A DNA stretch of 64,000 bases from positions 387,001-451,000 of the forward strand of contig JAJTWR010000338.1 of the NCBI GenBank assembly GCA_021613335.1, read 5' to 3'. This DNA comes from Whitmania pigra. Lineage: Eukaryota; Annelida; Clitellata; Hirudinida; Haemopidae. Made by a program: the position numbers and the translations under genes. The notes below the pieces were generated by a model, which did no database searches, had not been told where the DNA came from, and saw only the letters and a list, made by a program, of their open reading frames with translations. This document shows positions 26,238-37,344 of the stretch, piece after piece; positions within the stretch are counted from its first letter, which is position 1, and each line of letters begins with the position of its first letter.

Positions 26238-27680
26238 AGTCATGAATCAAGCCACCAGGAGTTTTAAGATTTAAAAAGTTTTTGATTAGGTGTCACGGGT
26301 GCGTTCTCTCACATTGGACCATTAAGTCGAACGGGGCTGCCCGCTCCAGGACATTCATCACCGTCATGGAGATGCTTCGCGCAAGAAACTAGCATTCTAT
26401 TCAGCATTTAGATTATGTGTTTCCATATAAAAGTCTGGTTCTTTGAGAAATATATTTCAGCACATGCTCCAGCTCATTCACGCCATCTTTATTCGCCAGA
26501 TGCCACCCTCGCTGACACGGAAAAAGAATCACTGTTAAAAGTGCAATCAATTTAATTTAACGCCACGACATGAAATCGTCGTTAAAGTCAGTCGCGCAGA
26601 AATCATTCGAACGCTTTAGTTTTATTTAAGCGAAAAGAATTATAACGGGTGAATTCGTGATAAATTATCAGAGAGATTTTCTTCTTTTTGAGAATTATTC
26701 AAGTAACGTTTCGATGGAATTGTAAGAAAACATATCCTTATCACACCATTGGATAATTTCTGAATTATTTCAAATTCTAATGGATTGATCCACATTACAT
26801 TGAAATTTCATTGTGCTTCAAATGTCACTGTAAAAATGCAGTTTCCTTTTCTACACTTATTTCTTGTTTTCAACTTTTCCTACTATGGATTAGTTCACCG
26901 ATTTAACGTGTTAAGGATATAATTGTCAAAATTCTAAGTCCATCCTTTTTTGGATCTAGGAAAACATCATTTTAACCCATTGTTGTCATTGACTATTCGA
27001 TTTATTTTTTTTAACACAACAATAAAAAATTGGTTTTAAGAGTCAATGTGGGCATGGAAACCGCTAGATTTTGTAAGCAACAGCCTCCCCGAATCCAGCT
27101 GCTACCCCCTTACTGGTTCGTGCTTCCACTCCTCTGACTTTTGGTTAGAAGCAATAAAAGGTGAGAAATTGTCCGATGTCTGCCCATTCAGTTTTTAATT
27201 GGCTAAAGCATTTCATTTTGTTGGCTGGTATATAATCAAGGGATATTCTAGATTCTAGCCTTCATAAATAAATCAGATGAGTAAATATTTAATATTATTT
27301 TACTCAATTACAGATGCCGTAACTTGACGGATCGGTTTTTAATTGTTTTGTGTGTGGTTAAGTTCAGGCTGTGAGACTTAATTTTCTAATTTTATGATTA
27401 CTCTAGGTTTATGGTCATAAAATGTTGCGCTGTTTAACATACTTGCACAGCCTTATTTAATTAAGTTTTGCAACGATTTGTGATATAGTATTTTTTATTC
27501 GAGAGCTAACGATTCATTCTCTCTGGTTTTAATTCATTGACATAATTAATCTTGACATTTTTATTCTTGACATTTTTTATGGCAATAAACTCTGACAAAT
27601 TTTCGTATGTTAAAAGAGAGAAAATCTAAATTCACGTCCGGAACTCCGAAAAAGGTCGTCTTTATTATTCTTTGGCGTCA
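26238..27680. other. Intergenic, ZDHHC4-like to MIP precursor (convergent)
   Basis: No coding exon recognised. It contains the candidate LTR-like segment listed next and AT-rich unique sequence. TTTATT at 27661-27666 is an AATAAA on the minus strand, 15 bases beyond the MIP stop codon. Confidence 0.5.
26291..26517. mobile_element. Candidate solo LTR-like segment
   Basis: Starts TGTCACGGGTG and ends CTCGCTGACA (5-bp inverted termini TGTCA/TGACA). It is 227 bp long, with internal ATATAAAAG followed by an A/T-rich possible poly(A) region, and is more GC-rich than its flanks. No clear target-site duplication (TTAGG versus CGGAA). Weak call. Confidence 0.25.
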
Positions 27681-28301
27681 TCAGCCCCAGACGTGCATGT
27701 TGTTTCTGCCCCACTGGGGCGCCATCTTTGCACGACGCAAGTAGTTGTACTCCATCCATCGACTGCCCTCATTTTTGGGCGTCCAGTCTCTTTTGGCGAT
27801 CTTCAATCCTTCTGACTCTGCTCTCATTGGATGTTGAGTTCCGTGTATAGAGTGCTTGTCAAAGCTCCTCTGAGGATTATCCAGATGCCTGCCTCCTCCG
27901 ATTTTTCCGACCACCGACTCGACGCTTCCTCTGCTCCACTTTCTACTTTTGTCCGAATGACTTCTTTTGCCCCAAACGTTCATCGAGTTTCTGCCCCAAG
28001 CCCTCTTCATCTGATTCTCCTGGTAGTCAACCTCCCCGAAAGGATCGGACAAGAGGTCTTCCATGGCTCCGAGGTGGTTCCCCATCTCCTCAGAATATTC
28101 GTCACCAGTGCTATCTTCATCGCCGGGGAAGAGATTGGCACGAGGGCCTTCGTCGAAGGAATGGGTTTGGTGGTGGTCCGGCTGTGAAGCTGCCTGCTGA
28201 GAGAAGTAAAAGACCAACAGCAGCTGCGCCAGGACGAGGCAATAGGGCTTGAGCACCAGCCTATTGATCATGCTTCTGGTATACCTGTGGAGCATTGTCA
28301 T
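27681..28301 (-). CDS. Myoinhibitory-peptide (allatostatin-B)-like neuropeptide precursor
   Basis: Secreted prohormone, 206 aa. Signal peptide core LVLAQLLLVFYF (residues 23-34) with likely cleavage after ...AAS/Q. Acidic spacer, then KR (99-100), AWGRNSMNVW (101-110), amidation Gly111 and KR. Two further dibasic sites (KR 170-171, RR 189-190) release spacer peptides. The last peptide, AKMAPQWGRNNMHVW (191-205), ends with Gly206 directly before TGA. Both mature peptides have W-X7-W-amide and the N(S/N)MxVW core of spiralian myoinhibitory peptides. Only two copies are present, few for this family. An acceptor-like CAG at 28294-28296 upstream of an in-frame ATG at 28271 makes a start there, with a spliced 5' UTR, equally possible. 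Confidence 0.8.
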   Translation of the reverse strand: MTMLHRYTRSMINRLVLKPYCLVLAQLLLVFYFSQQAASQPDHHQTHSFDEGPRANLFPGDEDSTGDEYSEEMGNHLGAMEDLLSDPFGEVDYQENQMKRAWGRNSMNVWGKRSHSDKSRKWSRGSVESVVGKIGGGRHLDNPQRSFDKHSIHGTQHPMRAESEGLKIAKRDWTPKNEGSRWMEYNYLRRAKMAPQWGRNNMHVWG

Positions 28302-31300
28302 GGATTAGTTTGTTTATTAATTAGGTAAAATAAATGCTTGAGACTGGTCGACTTATATTGTGGATGGAGAGTTTATTTTTAATTTTTATGACCGAATGTC
28401 CTTGACATTGAAGGGGACTGTGACTTCTGGAATAAATAAATAAATAAATAAATTCCAAATTCTAGACTGTAATTCAAAATAGCAATTTATTTTAAAATTC
28501 AGTTGTCACTTTGGCGTCCAGTTGTCCATAATAAAATTTATTATTAAAACTTTAAAAAACAAAAATATTAAAATTAACAATTCTCTACTAAATAATGATG
28601 CTGATGATGACGACGATGATGGTGATGCTCTTCATTTAATTAATTAAATAACATCTTCATGTTTTATTAAAGTAAGTCTGCATTGCGAATAAAACAGTAT
28701 ATTTTTTCCAAACAACCTCTTACGGTATTTTGAATACGTAGAAACGTCGTCTCTAAATCTATATTTTTAATTTTTATGCTCAGTTTCGGCCTTCTTAAGG
28801 CCATCGTCATTTTTAAAAATTTAAATGGAACTACTTAACTTATACTGAACAGTTATGATGTAAATATTCTTAAATTCACTTGCTGTTTTGTCAAGAACGT
28901 GTTTTTCGTTTCAAATCAACTAAATACCACTAAAAGGTTAATCTCATCAATTAATTATAATGAAATATTACTTGTAAAACATTACCTGTAAAATAAAGGT
29001 TATAAAATAGTACTTGTAAAATAAAGGTTATAAAATAGTACTTGTGAAATAAAGGTTGTAAAATATTACTTGTAAAATAATAGTTGTACTGCTTGTACAA
29101 TTTTACTTGTATTCCTTGTAATCATTCAGTTTCGTGTTGGATTAGAGAATTTCAATTCTCTGAGCGACAGTAGAAGCAACAGTCGTAACGTGTCTCCTTC
29201 GAAATCCTACGAGCACCGACAGTGCAACCCTTGGGAAACAACGCCCCATAAAATGGTCGCTCGTTTATAGGTCATTCACATCAGATTACGAGTATTCTGG
29301 CAAATCAAAAGCTCGGTTAAGTAGAAATAAATCTATTTATTATTTATTTATTTATTAATTTATTATTATTAGAAGTATTATTACTTAAATCTCCATAATA
29401 TTCAAGTCTATGGATGACGGATCAGTCATTCAGTCATTCATTGGAAAGACATTTCTTCATTTCTTCGTTCGCTCTTTCGTTCAGCATAAAAAATAAAATA
29501 AAATAAAATAAATCGGATCAGTTCATAAAGAGCATCAAGGTGTATCGACAAAGGACTTGTAAACTTCATTAGCCAACATTGCTTCGATTTTCATGCTCTG
29601 TTGCTCGTGGATTCAATGATGCTCATCACCGTCATCGTCGTCGATTGGTGGCGTCATCACCATCACCATCGTCACAACCATCATCGTCATCTTCATGAGA
29701 ATGATTCCCAATCAAAACAAAACAAAACAAAAGAAAAACATAGCTTGATGATACAATAGTTTCAGGAAAGTTTTTTCACGATGTCTTCATAAAAACAAGA
29801 ATCTGCGTCGTGTGATTTTGTAGGATTCATAAACAACAACAACAACAACAACAACCACCAAACAACAACAATCAACCAACAACAACAAACGACAAAAATG
29901 AACAAGAAAATAATAAATAAAACATAAAATGAATGAAATCCCACTTTAACGAGGTGATTATAAATCAATTATCCGCCTGGAACTGACACGAGATCCAAAA
30001 ACTGCTCGTCACGCATGAGAGAGGGTGGATGGGGATGGAGAGTACATGGAGCTGCATGGTACAACAAGTCCCTGGAAAAATTGATTGCTTCGAGATGGCC
30101 ATCAACTTTCAACTTGTGGTCCTAACTCTCACCACATTACGTATCATGATTCATCACTTCCCCTAAACCCTTCGGTCGACCCCATCCACCCAAAGGTCAA
30201 AGGTGGAGGGTGGGTGGCCATGGAATATTTACGAGAGAACGAGGGACCGTTTAATAGCGAAACGATTTTTTCTTTACGACTCTCGTCCTCTTGACGGACA
30301 AATGGATTCCCGTCACGTGATGATCGCTTCGATTCACGTGACCAATCTCTATTGTGATAGGCGAGAATTGGTGCCCTACCTACAAATGTCGAACATCAGA
30401 CGACAATTGAACCGAAATGACAATTATGATGACGATGACGACGATGATGATGACGATGACGATGACGACGATGATGATGACGATGACGATAACGTCGATG
30501 ATGATTAATATCATAAAAGTGATATTATCGCAGAGGTCAACAACCTTTCGGTAATCTCCTCAGATTCGTTTCGAAGTAACATTATCATTTATTATTATAC
30601 TGTATAACACGTACTATTATTATTATTATTATTATTATTATCAGCGATAATAATTTTCTTATAACTTGGCACAACAGACTTTTCTCAGCTTAATATCAGA
30701 AATAAAGCATTCACCCAATAAATTATTTACGATTTGGAATAACTGAAGCATCCTAACTAATACACGTGTAATAATATTCACGTGTTTTCATGCATCAATG
30801 GACATCAATATATATATTATTTTTTAAGCGGATTATTCAGTATTTTATTTATTATTTAAACTTTTTAAAAAGGAGAATTCATTCGGAAATATAATACGAA
30901 AATAAAAGCTTTGGATTGTGCCATTTCCGTCTTATCAACATCTTAGCTCCTATCTTTCAATAACCGATGGCCACGGAGATGATTATCATGGTGACGATGA
31001 TGTCGGTGATGATGACGATGATGACAATGAATCAGAAGTAGCACTTGTTGATTATGACGCAATGCGGGCGCTTTTTTTCGCCTTAAAAGTTATTCGGGAA
31101 GATAATTCAGATGTTACGTTATATTGTTTGGTTGAAAGATTTTAAAAGTGAATTCGTTGGCAATTGATTTCAATTTCAAAACAACTGCAGATTAAAAGTG
31201 AATTGAAACTAACTGAACGAATGCATGTTTTTAATAAGTACTACTTTAATAATTCATACTTTCAAGCAATAAATTAGCTTCATAATAATTTGAAACAGTT

Positions 31301-32235
31301 GTAATTGATCAGATGTAATTATTACAATGATACGATTAAGATATGTCTTACGAGGCAAAATGTCACAACATTATATTAAATCGTACAGGCAGAACTCAAC
31401 GGAGGTATCATACTTAGCACTGTAGCCGAGAGAGGAGACCAGGGGTTCAACAATTTTTTTGGTCCGCCTGGGTTGTAAGATTTTTTCATTTATTTTCAAA
31501 TTGACGTAACGCGGCCAAGATTTATGGGGGGGGAAGGTCAGAGAGGGCAATGACCCCCAGTAATTCTAAAAAAATACTTTATTTTAATTTAATCGTTTTA
31601 TTTCAATAATTAATGACTTTGGATGAAAATTGATTAGTAACCCCCTGATGATTCATTTTTTAAATAATAATTAGCAAAATTATACAATATTAGTATTATT
31701 TTAATTATTTTAGGTATTTTTACATAGAAATTGAAATCATGAACAATAAATAAATAGCAGGTATTTCTTACAAAACTTGCTTTGAACAAGTCACGAAATC
31801 TGCTTTTATCGTTGAATATATCCTAATATTTTTATATTGTCTTTTTGAAAAAATATTATTGAATATAGCATTAAAAATATTATTCAGAATTCAATATTAT
31901 TATAATTAAATATTATTAAAGTTGTATATTATTAAATATTCAATAACCAAAATAAACTAAACTATTACTTAAAAGTCTTTTTATCTATTGTGAGAAGTTT
32001 CGCAACATTACTGTGAATGATTATTGAGATAAAGCTATTAATTAATCTATTCAATAGATCAAGAATGAATAATGCCAATTAAACCTTAAAACATGTAATA
32101 ACCTAATTAATCGTTATTTAATAAATTATTGAACCTAAGTAATCTATTAATTTATTAATCTAATTAATAGTTATCTAATAATTTATTTAATAACACAATC
32201 TTCAGTAACACAACTCACAATCTCCTCCACCGCTT
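28302..32235. other. Gene-poor region upstream of the MIP precursor
   Basis: No gene supported. Contents: short tandem variants of CTTGTAAAATAAAGGTTATAAAATAGTA near 28970-29090, CAACAA runs (29840-29890), GATGAC microsatellite (30425-30500), TTA tract (30615-30640) and AT-rich unique DNA. The minus-strand promoter candidate is listed separately. Confidence 0.5.
29264..29269 (-). promoter_or_regulatory. Candidate TATA box for the MIP precursor (5' UTR intron model)
   Basis: On the minus strand CCTATAAACGAGCG is followed about 30 bases on by a GC-richer stretch (TTTCCCAAGGGTTGCACTGT) and then a possible donor CTC/GTAGGA near 29210. A spliced 5' UTR reaching the acceptor at 28294-28296 would fit. 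Neuropeptide genes often have such promoters. Inference only. Confidence 0.25.
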
Positions 32236-33740
32236 AGCTGGAAATACTTGTTACGGTCGAAGTGGTCGAAAGGAGGAATCGAACAGTTAGGCTACAGATC
32301 GGAGTTTCAAATCGAGCATTAAAAACCAACAACTGCCGAGACCAGATGCCCAGGCGTGTCTTTTCCCGCCGTGAAGCGATTCCTTTTATAGCCTTTCATT
32401 TGCTTCTGTGGGTGGCTCAGGTCCGTGTGACGGTTGGGCTTTTCGTAAATATCTTCCATTGATGACCGACGAGAATTGAGGATTTGTTTAGCTCATGTTT
32501 ATGATTTCGTCATCCCACAGGTCTCGTCTTCAAAACCCGGTCGGTCGTGTCACTCCGTCAAAGTTGACGTCTTGTATGCGAGGGAAGCGATCGATCAAAC
32601 GTTTACAATCTTCATTCGTCCAGTCACCGTCCATCCATCGATTTGTCAAATCGAAAGTGATATTCTCGTGTGAGCTTCATTTAATGGTTTTTGAGGGGTG
32701 AATATGAATATATTATTACGAATATTCATGTTCAACAATGCTGTTTATCAAAGTAATTAATCGATAGTAGTTAATATTTGAACTAAAACATGGATCAAAA
32801 TAATAACTAATGATTATAATACAGCCAAAATTAAAAATATTTTTATGAAATCTTTTCATTAGACGATTACGCTTTTGAAATGTTAACATTTGAAAATAAA
32901 TGTGAAATAAGGAAATAGAGACGTCACAACCGATAATCAATAATAAAATGGTTTAATAGCTAATTGGGTCACAAAACAATATTCTTTTGGAGGAGACCAC
33001 CTCCTCGACCTTAGATTATTAAAAAAGATCTTTCCTCATCTTGCTCGAGAATTTAACAGTCTTGGAAAATGCTGAATTAGTATTAGAATCAGTAATAGAA
33101 CAAGCGATGTTGATATTAAATTGAATTAATTAATTGTAATTGAATATTAATTAATAAGTAATTAATAAGTAATTGAATAACTTTCGGTGGCTTCGACGAG
33201 GTTTGAACTCAACCATTGAACTCTTGACCCCTCATTAAACTCATTGAACTTTTTATCCCTCCTCCTACTGGCTCGAGATCCAATCAGAAGGGAGGAGTGT
33301 ATAAGCCTCGTTAAATGTGCATGCCAATCATTATCGATGCTTTGAAGGTTTCCCGTGCTGGGAAAATTTCCTTTCTTTGAAAGAAGAGGCATCCATTAAT
33401 GACTAAGAATAATGTCCTCCATGTTTGTCAGTTTATGAAAATGATGATCATGATGACTAGAATTTTGACTAGAAGCATAAAAAATGTCATCTCCTCATGT
33501 TGCCAGAGGGTTTGTCCACCTTGGAAAAGTCTGAAATGCTCAGAACCCGTAAAGAAGCCATCGGCATTCAACCGGTGCTTACAAAAAGACAAACAAGACC
33601 CGGTCAACATCTCCTCCGACACCACAGGTTGTCGGCAAAACCGGTTCCACCTTGGGATGTCGACCGTGGCAACAAAGTTCGACTGGGGAGTCGTAGAGAA
33701 GTTTTATAGAATTACGGGGATGTTATGGTGGTGATGGATG
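32236..33740. other. GC-richer coding-like island, strand unresolved
   Basis: Two stretches look coding but are open on both strands. 32523-32667: the minus strand reads NITFDLTNRWMDGDWTNEDC and continues KRLIDRFPRIQDVNFDGV after an AG; the plus strand reads VSSSKPGRSCHSVKVDVLYA after CCCACAG and ends at a TGA. 33480-33700: the minus strand reads QSNFVATVDIPRWNRFCRQP and continues to LFQGGQTLWQHEE; the plus strand is also open. A plus-strand CCAAT (33280), TATAAG (33299-33304) and GGGAAAATTTCC (33360-33371) precede the second island. No family recognised. Confidence 0.3.
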
Positions 33741-34144
33741 TTGATAAATGCTGATTGATGATGATGATGATCATTTAATGGTGATGTGGATAATCAATAA
33801 TCAATTGACGTTGTAATAATTGACGAAATGTAATATTATAACGATAGCATAATGATTTTAAAAAATATAATAAAAATAATGAATAAATAAATAAAAATAT
33901 AATAATATTAATAATAATAATAATAATAATTACAATTATGTATGCTATAATTATAATTATTATACATAATTATTATTATAATTATTATAATCTATTAATA
34001 ATCTATAATTATTATTATAATTATACACAATTATTATTATAATTATTATAATCTATTAATAATCTATAATTATTATTATAATTATACACAATTATTATTA
34101 TAATTATAATAATATAATAATACATAATTACAATAATAATAATA

Positions 34145-34184
<40 letters not shown>

Positions 34185-36119
34185 GCTAAAAGTGTTTGAA
34201 GCAATTCTGCGTGACCACTTCAAGCAATCATTGAAGCAATTGATGCGTATCCTCCTCATGACGTCACACTACAGGTGTGAAGAAGAATTCAAAAGTGGAC
34301 CTCCTGTTTATTATTATTTATTATAAGTTAAACTAATTATTATTATAATTAATTAATTAATAATAAAAGTGTTATAATAAACAACTATAATAAAAATATT
34401 AATAATATTAATATTAATTAAATGGTAAATATTTATTTACAAAAACGATAAATAACAAAATAGCTTATTAAATAATAAAAAATGCTTAACTATTTATATT
34501 AATACAATGGTAACTGTTATCATTCTTAAAATGACCTTTCATTAAGAAGCTATTTGCGTAAAATAACAAATAATGTTTATTTGATTAAACTTACAAAATT
34601 AAGTTTTGATAAATTTAAAAATTAGATTTTTAATAATTATTTATAATGTCTTCATAAGCAATTCTTGAAAGCATTTGTAAATGGCTACAAAGGATGCACC
34701 TTGTTGATATTTAAGCATTATCATTTATCCGCACTAAAAATAATATCATGAATATTTAATTAACCTTTCCATCTGGTTAAGGCCTAAGGAACATGAACTT
34801 GGACAATGATTAGTTTCATTGCTATTTTATTTATTATTGCTATCGTAATTAGCAATATGTTTGTAATATGTAATAAGATTATTTTATTCTTGTTACTACG
34901 GCATATCACGTGACGAATTGGACTGATTTCATCGATTTCGATTTACTCGACCGAAAAACGAAGCTCTGTTTAAAGCTTCTTATATTTCCAAACTACCCCA
35001 TTCCAGTAGCTCACCCATGGGAGGATGGGGGCTCTCACCCTCAAAAAAATTTAATAAAATAATTAATGGATAAATATATTTTGTAAATGTTTTTTTTAAT
35101 TAATGATATTTCGATATTTAATAAATATTATCGGCACTAAAAAAATTAGACAATAAAACACTAGAAAGTCATCTATGAAAAAAAGCCAATTTTTTTAAAT
35201 TAATCTTCAAAATCAAAACCCTTATACAATTCCTTGCCCCACTCACCCCTTGACTGGAATTAGAACCGCAAGGGTGGGCATCGGACAAACCACGCAAGAG
35301 CTTCTAGTTGGTAATAGATTTTTTCTTATATTTACAAATCAAATTACGTTGTCATGGAAACGTGAGGCGAGGTGTTGTTAGCAATTAATGAAGGCGGAGA
35401 AAATTGGAATTCTGCTTCTTACCTCCTGAGGTGAGGGAATAGTTTTACGATTGCAACGTAAATTAACTTTTCCTAGAAAATTTTTGCATCCAATGATGTT
35501 TTTATTTCACTGGCATGAAACTATTTTTCCAAAATTTAATTGTTAATTGTATTTTGTTGGCTCGACGTGAATTTCTGGAATAAATTCATTAAAAACTGAA
35601 AAGTCGCATTTAGTTTGTTTTTATTAGTTTAAAAGTCGCTTAATTTGAACCTTTCTCTCTCGTGATGTAACCGAGCCCAAACAATCCGCCAATAAGAATG
35701 AATGTGCTGTTTGCTTGTTTATTCTTTCATCGACTTTTCCGTCAGTCTTCCTTCCGAACCCGGAAAACCACGAAGCAAATGATTACTTCATTCTCCGAAA
35801 TTGACAATCTATCACCCATCAATCTCCCGTCCATCTATCATTTCATCACCTGTTCACACACTCCATCTTCAAGCTGCCCATCCATCTTAGAATTCTTGGT
35901 GGTTCTTACGCCTTAGTTTGTCACGGGTTACCTCTCATGTACTCATGTATATCATATATCAGGAGTCTCTTTACCTTGAGAGTTGCCATTAATATTTGAC
36001 TTCATATAAGTATAAGCATGAGCATGCTAAGTTTTTACTACTACCAACTCTAAGATAGTGCTTAGAAAAAGATTCCATTTCCCATTTTAAATAAGGTACA
36101 GTGTGGGAATAGTGTAGAA
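33741..36119. repeat. AT-rich region with a roughly 62-bp tandem repeat
   Basis: From about 33950 to 34110 a unit of about 62 bp (ATTATTATTATAATTATTAT plus AATCTATTAATAATCTAT...) is repeated two to three times. AAT arrays lie at 33905-33930 and 34140-34185. The rest is A/T-rich unique DNA with no gene. Confidence 0.5.
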
Positions 36120-36560
36120 TGGGTGGAAGTTGATGAGTAGCTTGGGTAGAGGATAGGGCGATTGGTAGAAGTTGGGCAAAATATGAGCTAGAAATTTGGT
36201 AGAAAATAGGTAAAAATTAAAAACATTATGAATAGGGAAGTATGTTCAGGAAAATGTTGAGTTGGAGTTGAAGAAAAGATGGGTAAAAATTAGTGGAGTT
36301 GTGAAAGAGGGAAGAGTAGAAATTGGGAAAGAGCTGGGTATATATTGGGGAGCAGCTAGGAGTAGTTGAGCATTTGAGAAGCAAGTAGGTAGAAGTTGGG
36401 TAGCAACTGGGTAGCAGTTGAGTAGCAAGTGGGTAGAGATTATATAAAAGTTGGATAGCAGTTGGGTAACATTTGAGTGGCACTTGGGGAGAGTTTAAAA
36501 ACGAGAGTAGAGATTGGGTAGCAGTTGGGAAATAATTTATTGAGGGGTTTAGCAGGAGTT
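36120..36560. repeat. Degenerate GGGTAGNAGTT-type minisatellite
   Basis: About 440 bp of loosely conserved 10-12-bp units such as GGGTAGCAGTT, GGGTAGAAGTT and GAGTAGCAAGT, strongly G-rich/C-poor on the plus strand. The minus-strand frame is a repetitive YPxATQLLP-like artefact. Confidence 0.7.
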
Positions 36561-36962
36561 GGGTAAGAATTGGGAAGCGAGGGTGTCTTCTGAGATATTT
36601 GGCTCCTTCTTTTTAGCCACTTCGCAGGCCCATCCTTATTTAGATTACGTCATTTGCGGCCGGTGCCCAAGGTGCGACCGGGATTTATTTAGGGGCATGA
36701 ATGATTGAAGAACATTATTAATTCATTCATTAACTTGGGGTGAATAATGGGACTTACAATAATGTCCTAAGTTTTTAAAGTTGCCGAGATAATTATGTCT
36801 TAACTCATCTACTTCCACTTTGCATTAACTGTCAAACGTGCTATGATTATTTTTATTGTTATTATTTTTTTTAATATTATTAAAACTGTAATCAAGCAAA
36901 GTTACTGTCACAGACATTAATAGATTATTATTTGACGCCAATGATGATGATGTTACGCTGAG

Positions 36963-37344
36963 GATTTGGGCACGCGATAATGTATTGAATACTCCACTAA
37001 ATGTTTCCATAGTTAATTTTATTTTTTCATATTTAATCTGATAAATTACAGGTTGATGGAAAGAAAATTTAGTATTTAATTTTAAGTTCAAGTTAATGGA
37101 ATAAGATTATTCAATCAAATGAGATAATAAATAATAAATAATCATAATTATTTGATTTGGGCACGTGATAATGCATTGAATACTTCACTAAATGTTTTCA
37201 TAGTTAATTTTATTTTTTCATATTTAATCTGATAAATTACAGGATGGTGGAAAAAGAAAATTTAGTATTTACTTTTAAGTTCAAATTAATGGAATAAGAT
37301 TATTCAATCAAATGTGCTAATAAATAATAAATAATCATAATTAA
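36963..37344. repeat. Tandem duplication, period 191 bp, two copies
   Basis: Copy 1 begins GATTTGGGCACGCGATAATG at 36963 and copy 2 GATTTGGGCACGTGATAATG at 37154. They match over nearly the full unit with scattered substitutions and one or two indels, and both end ...AATAATAAATAATCATAATT. Noncoding. Confidence 0.85.
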
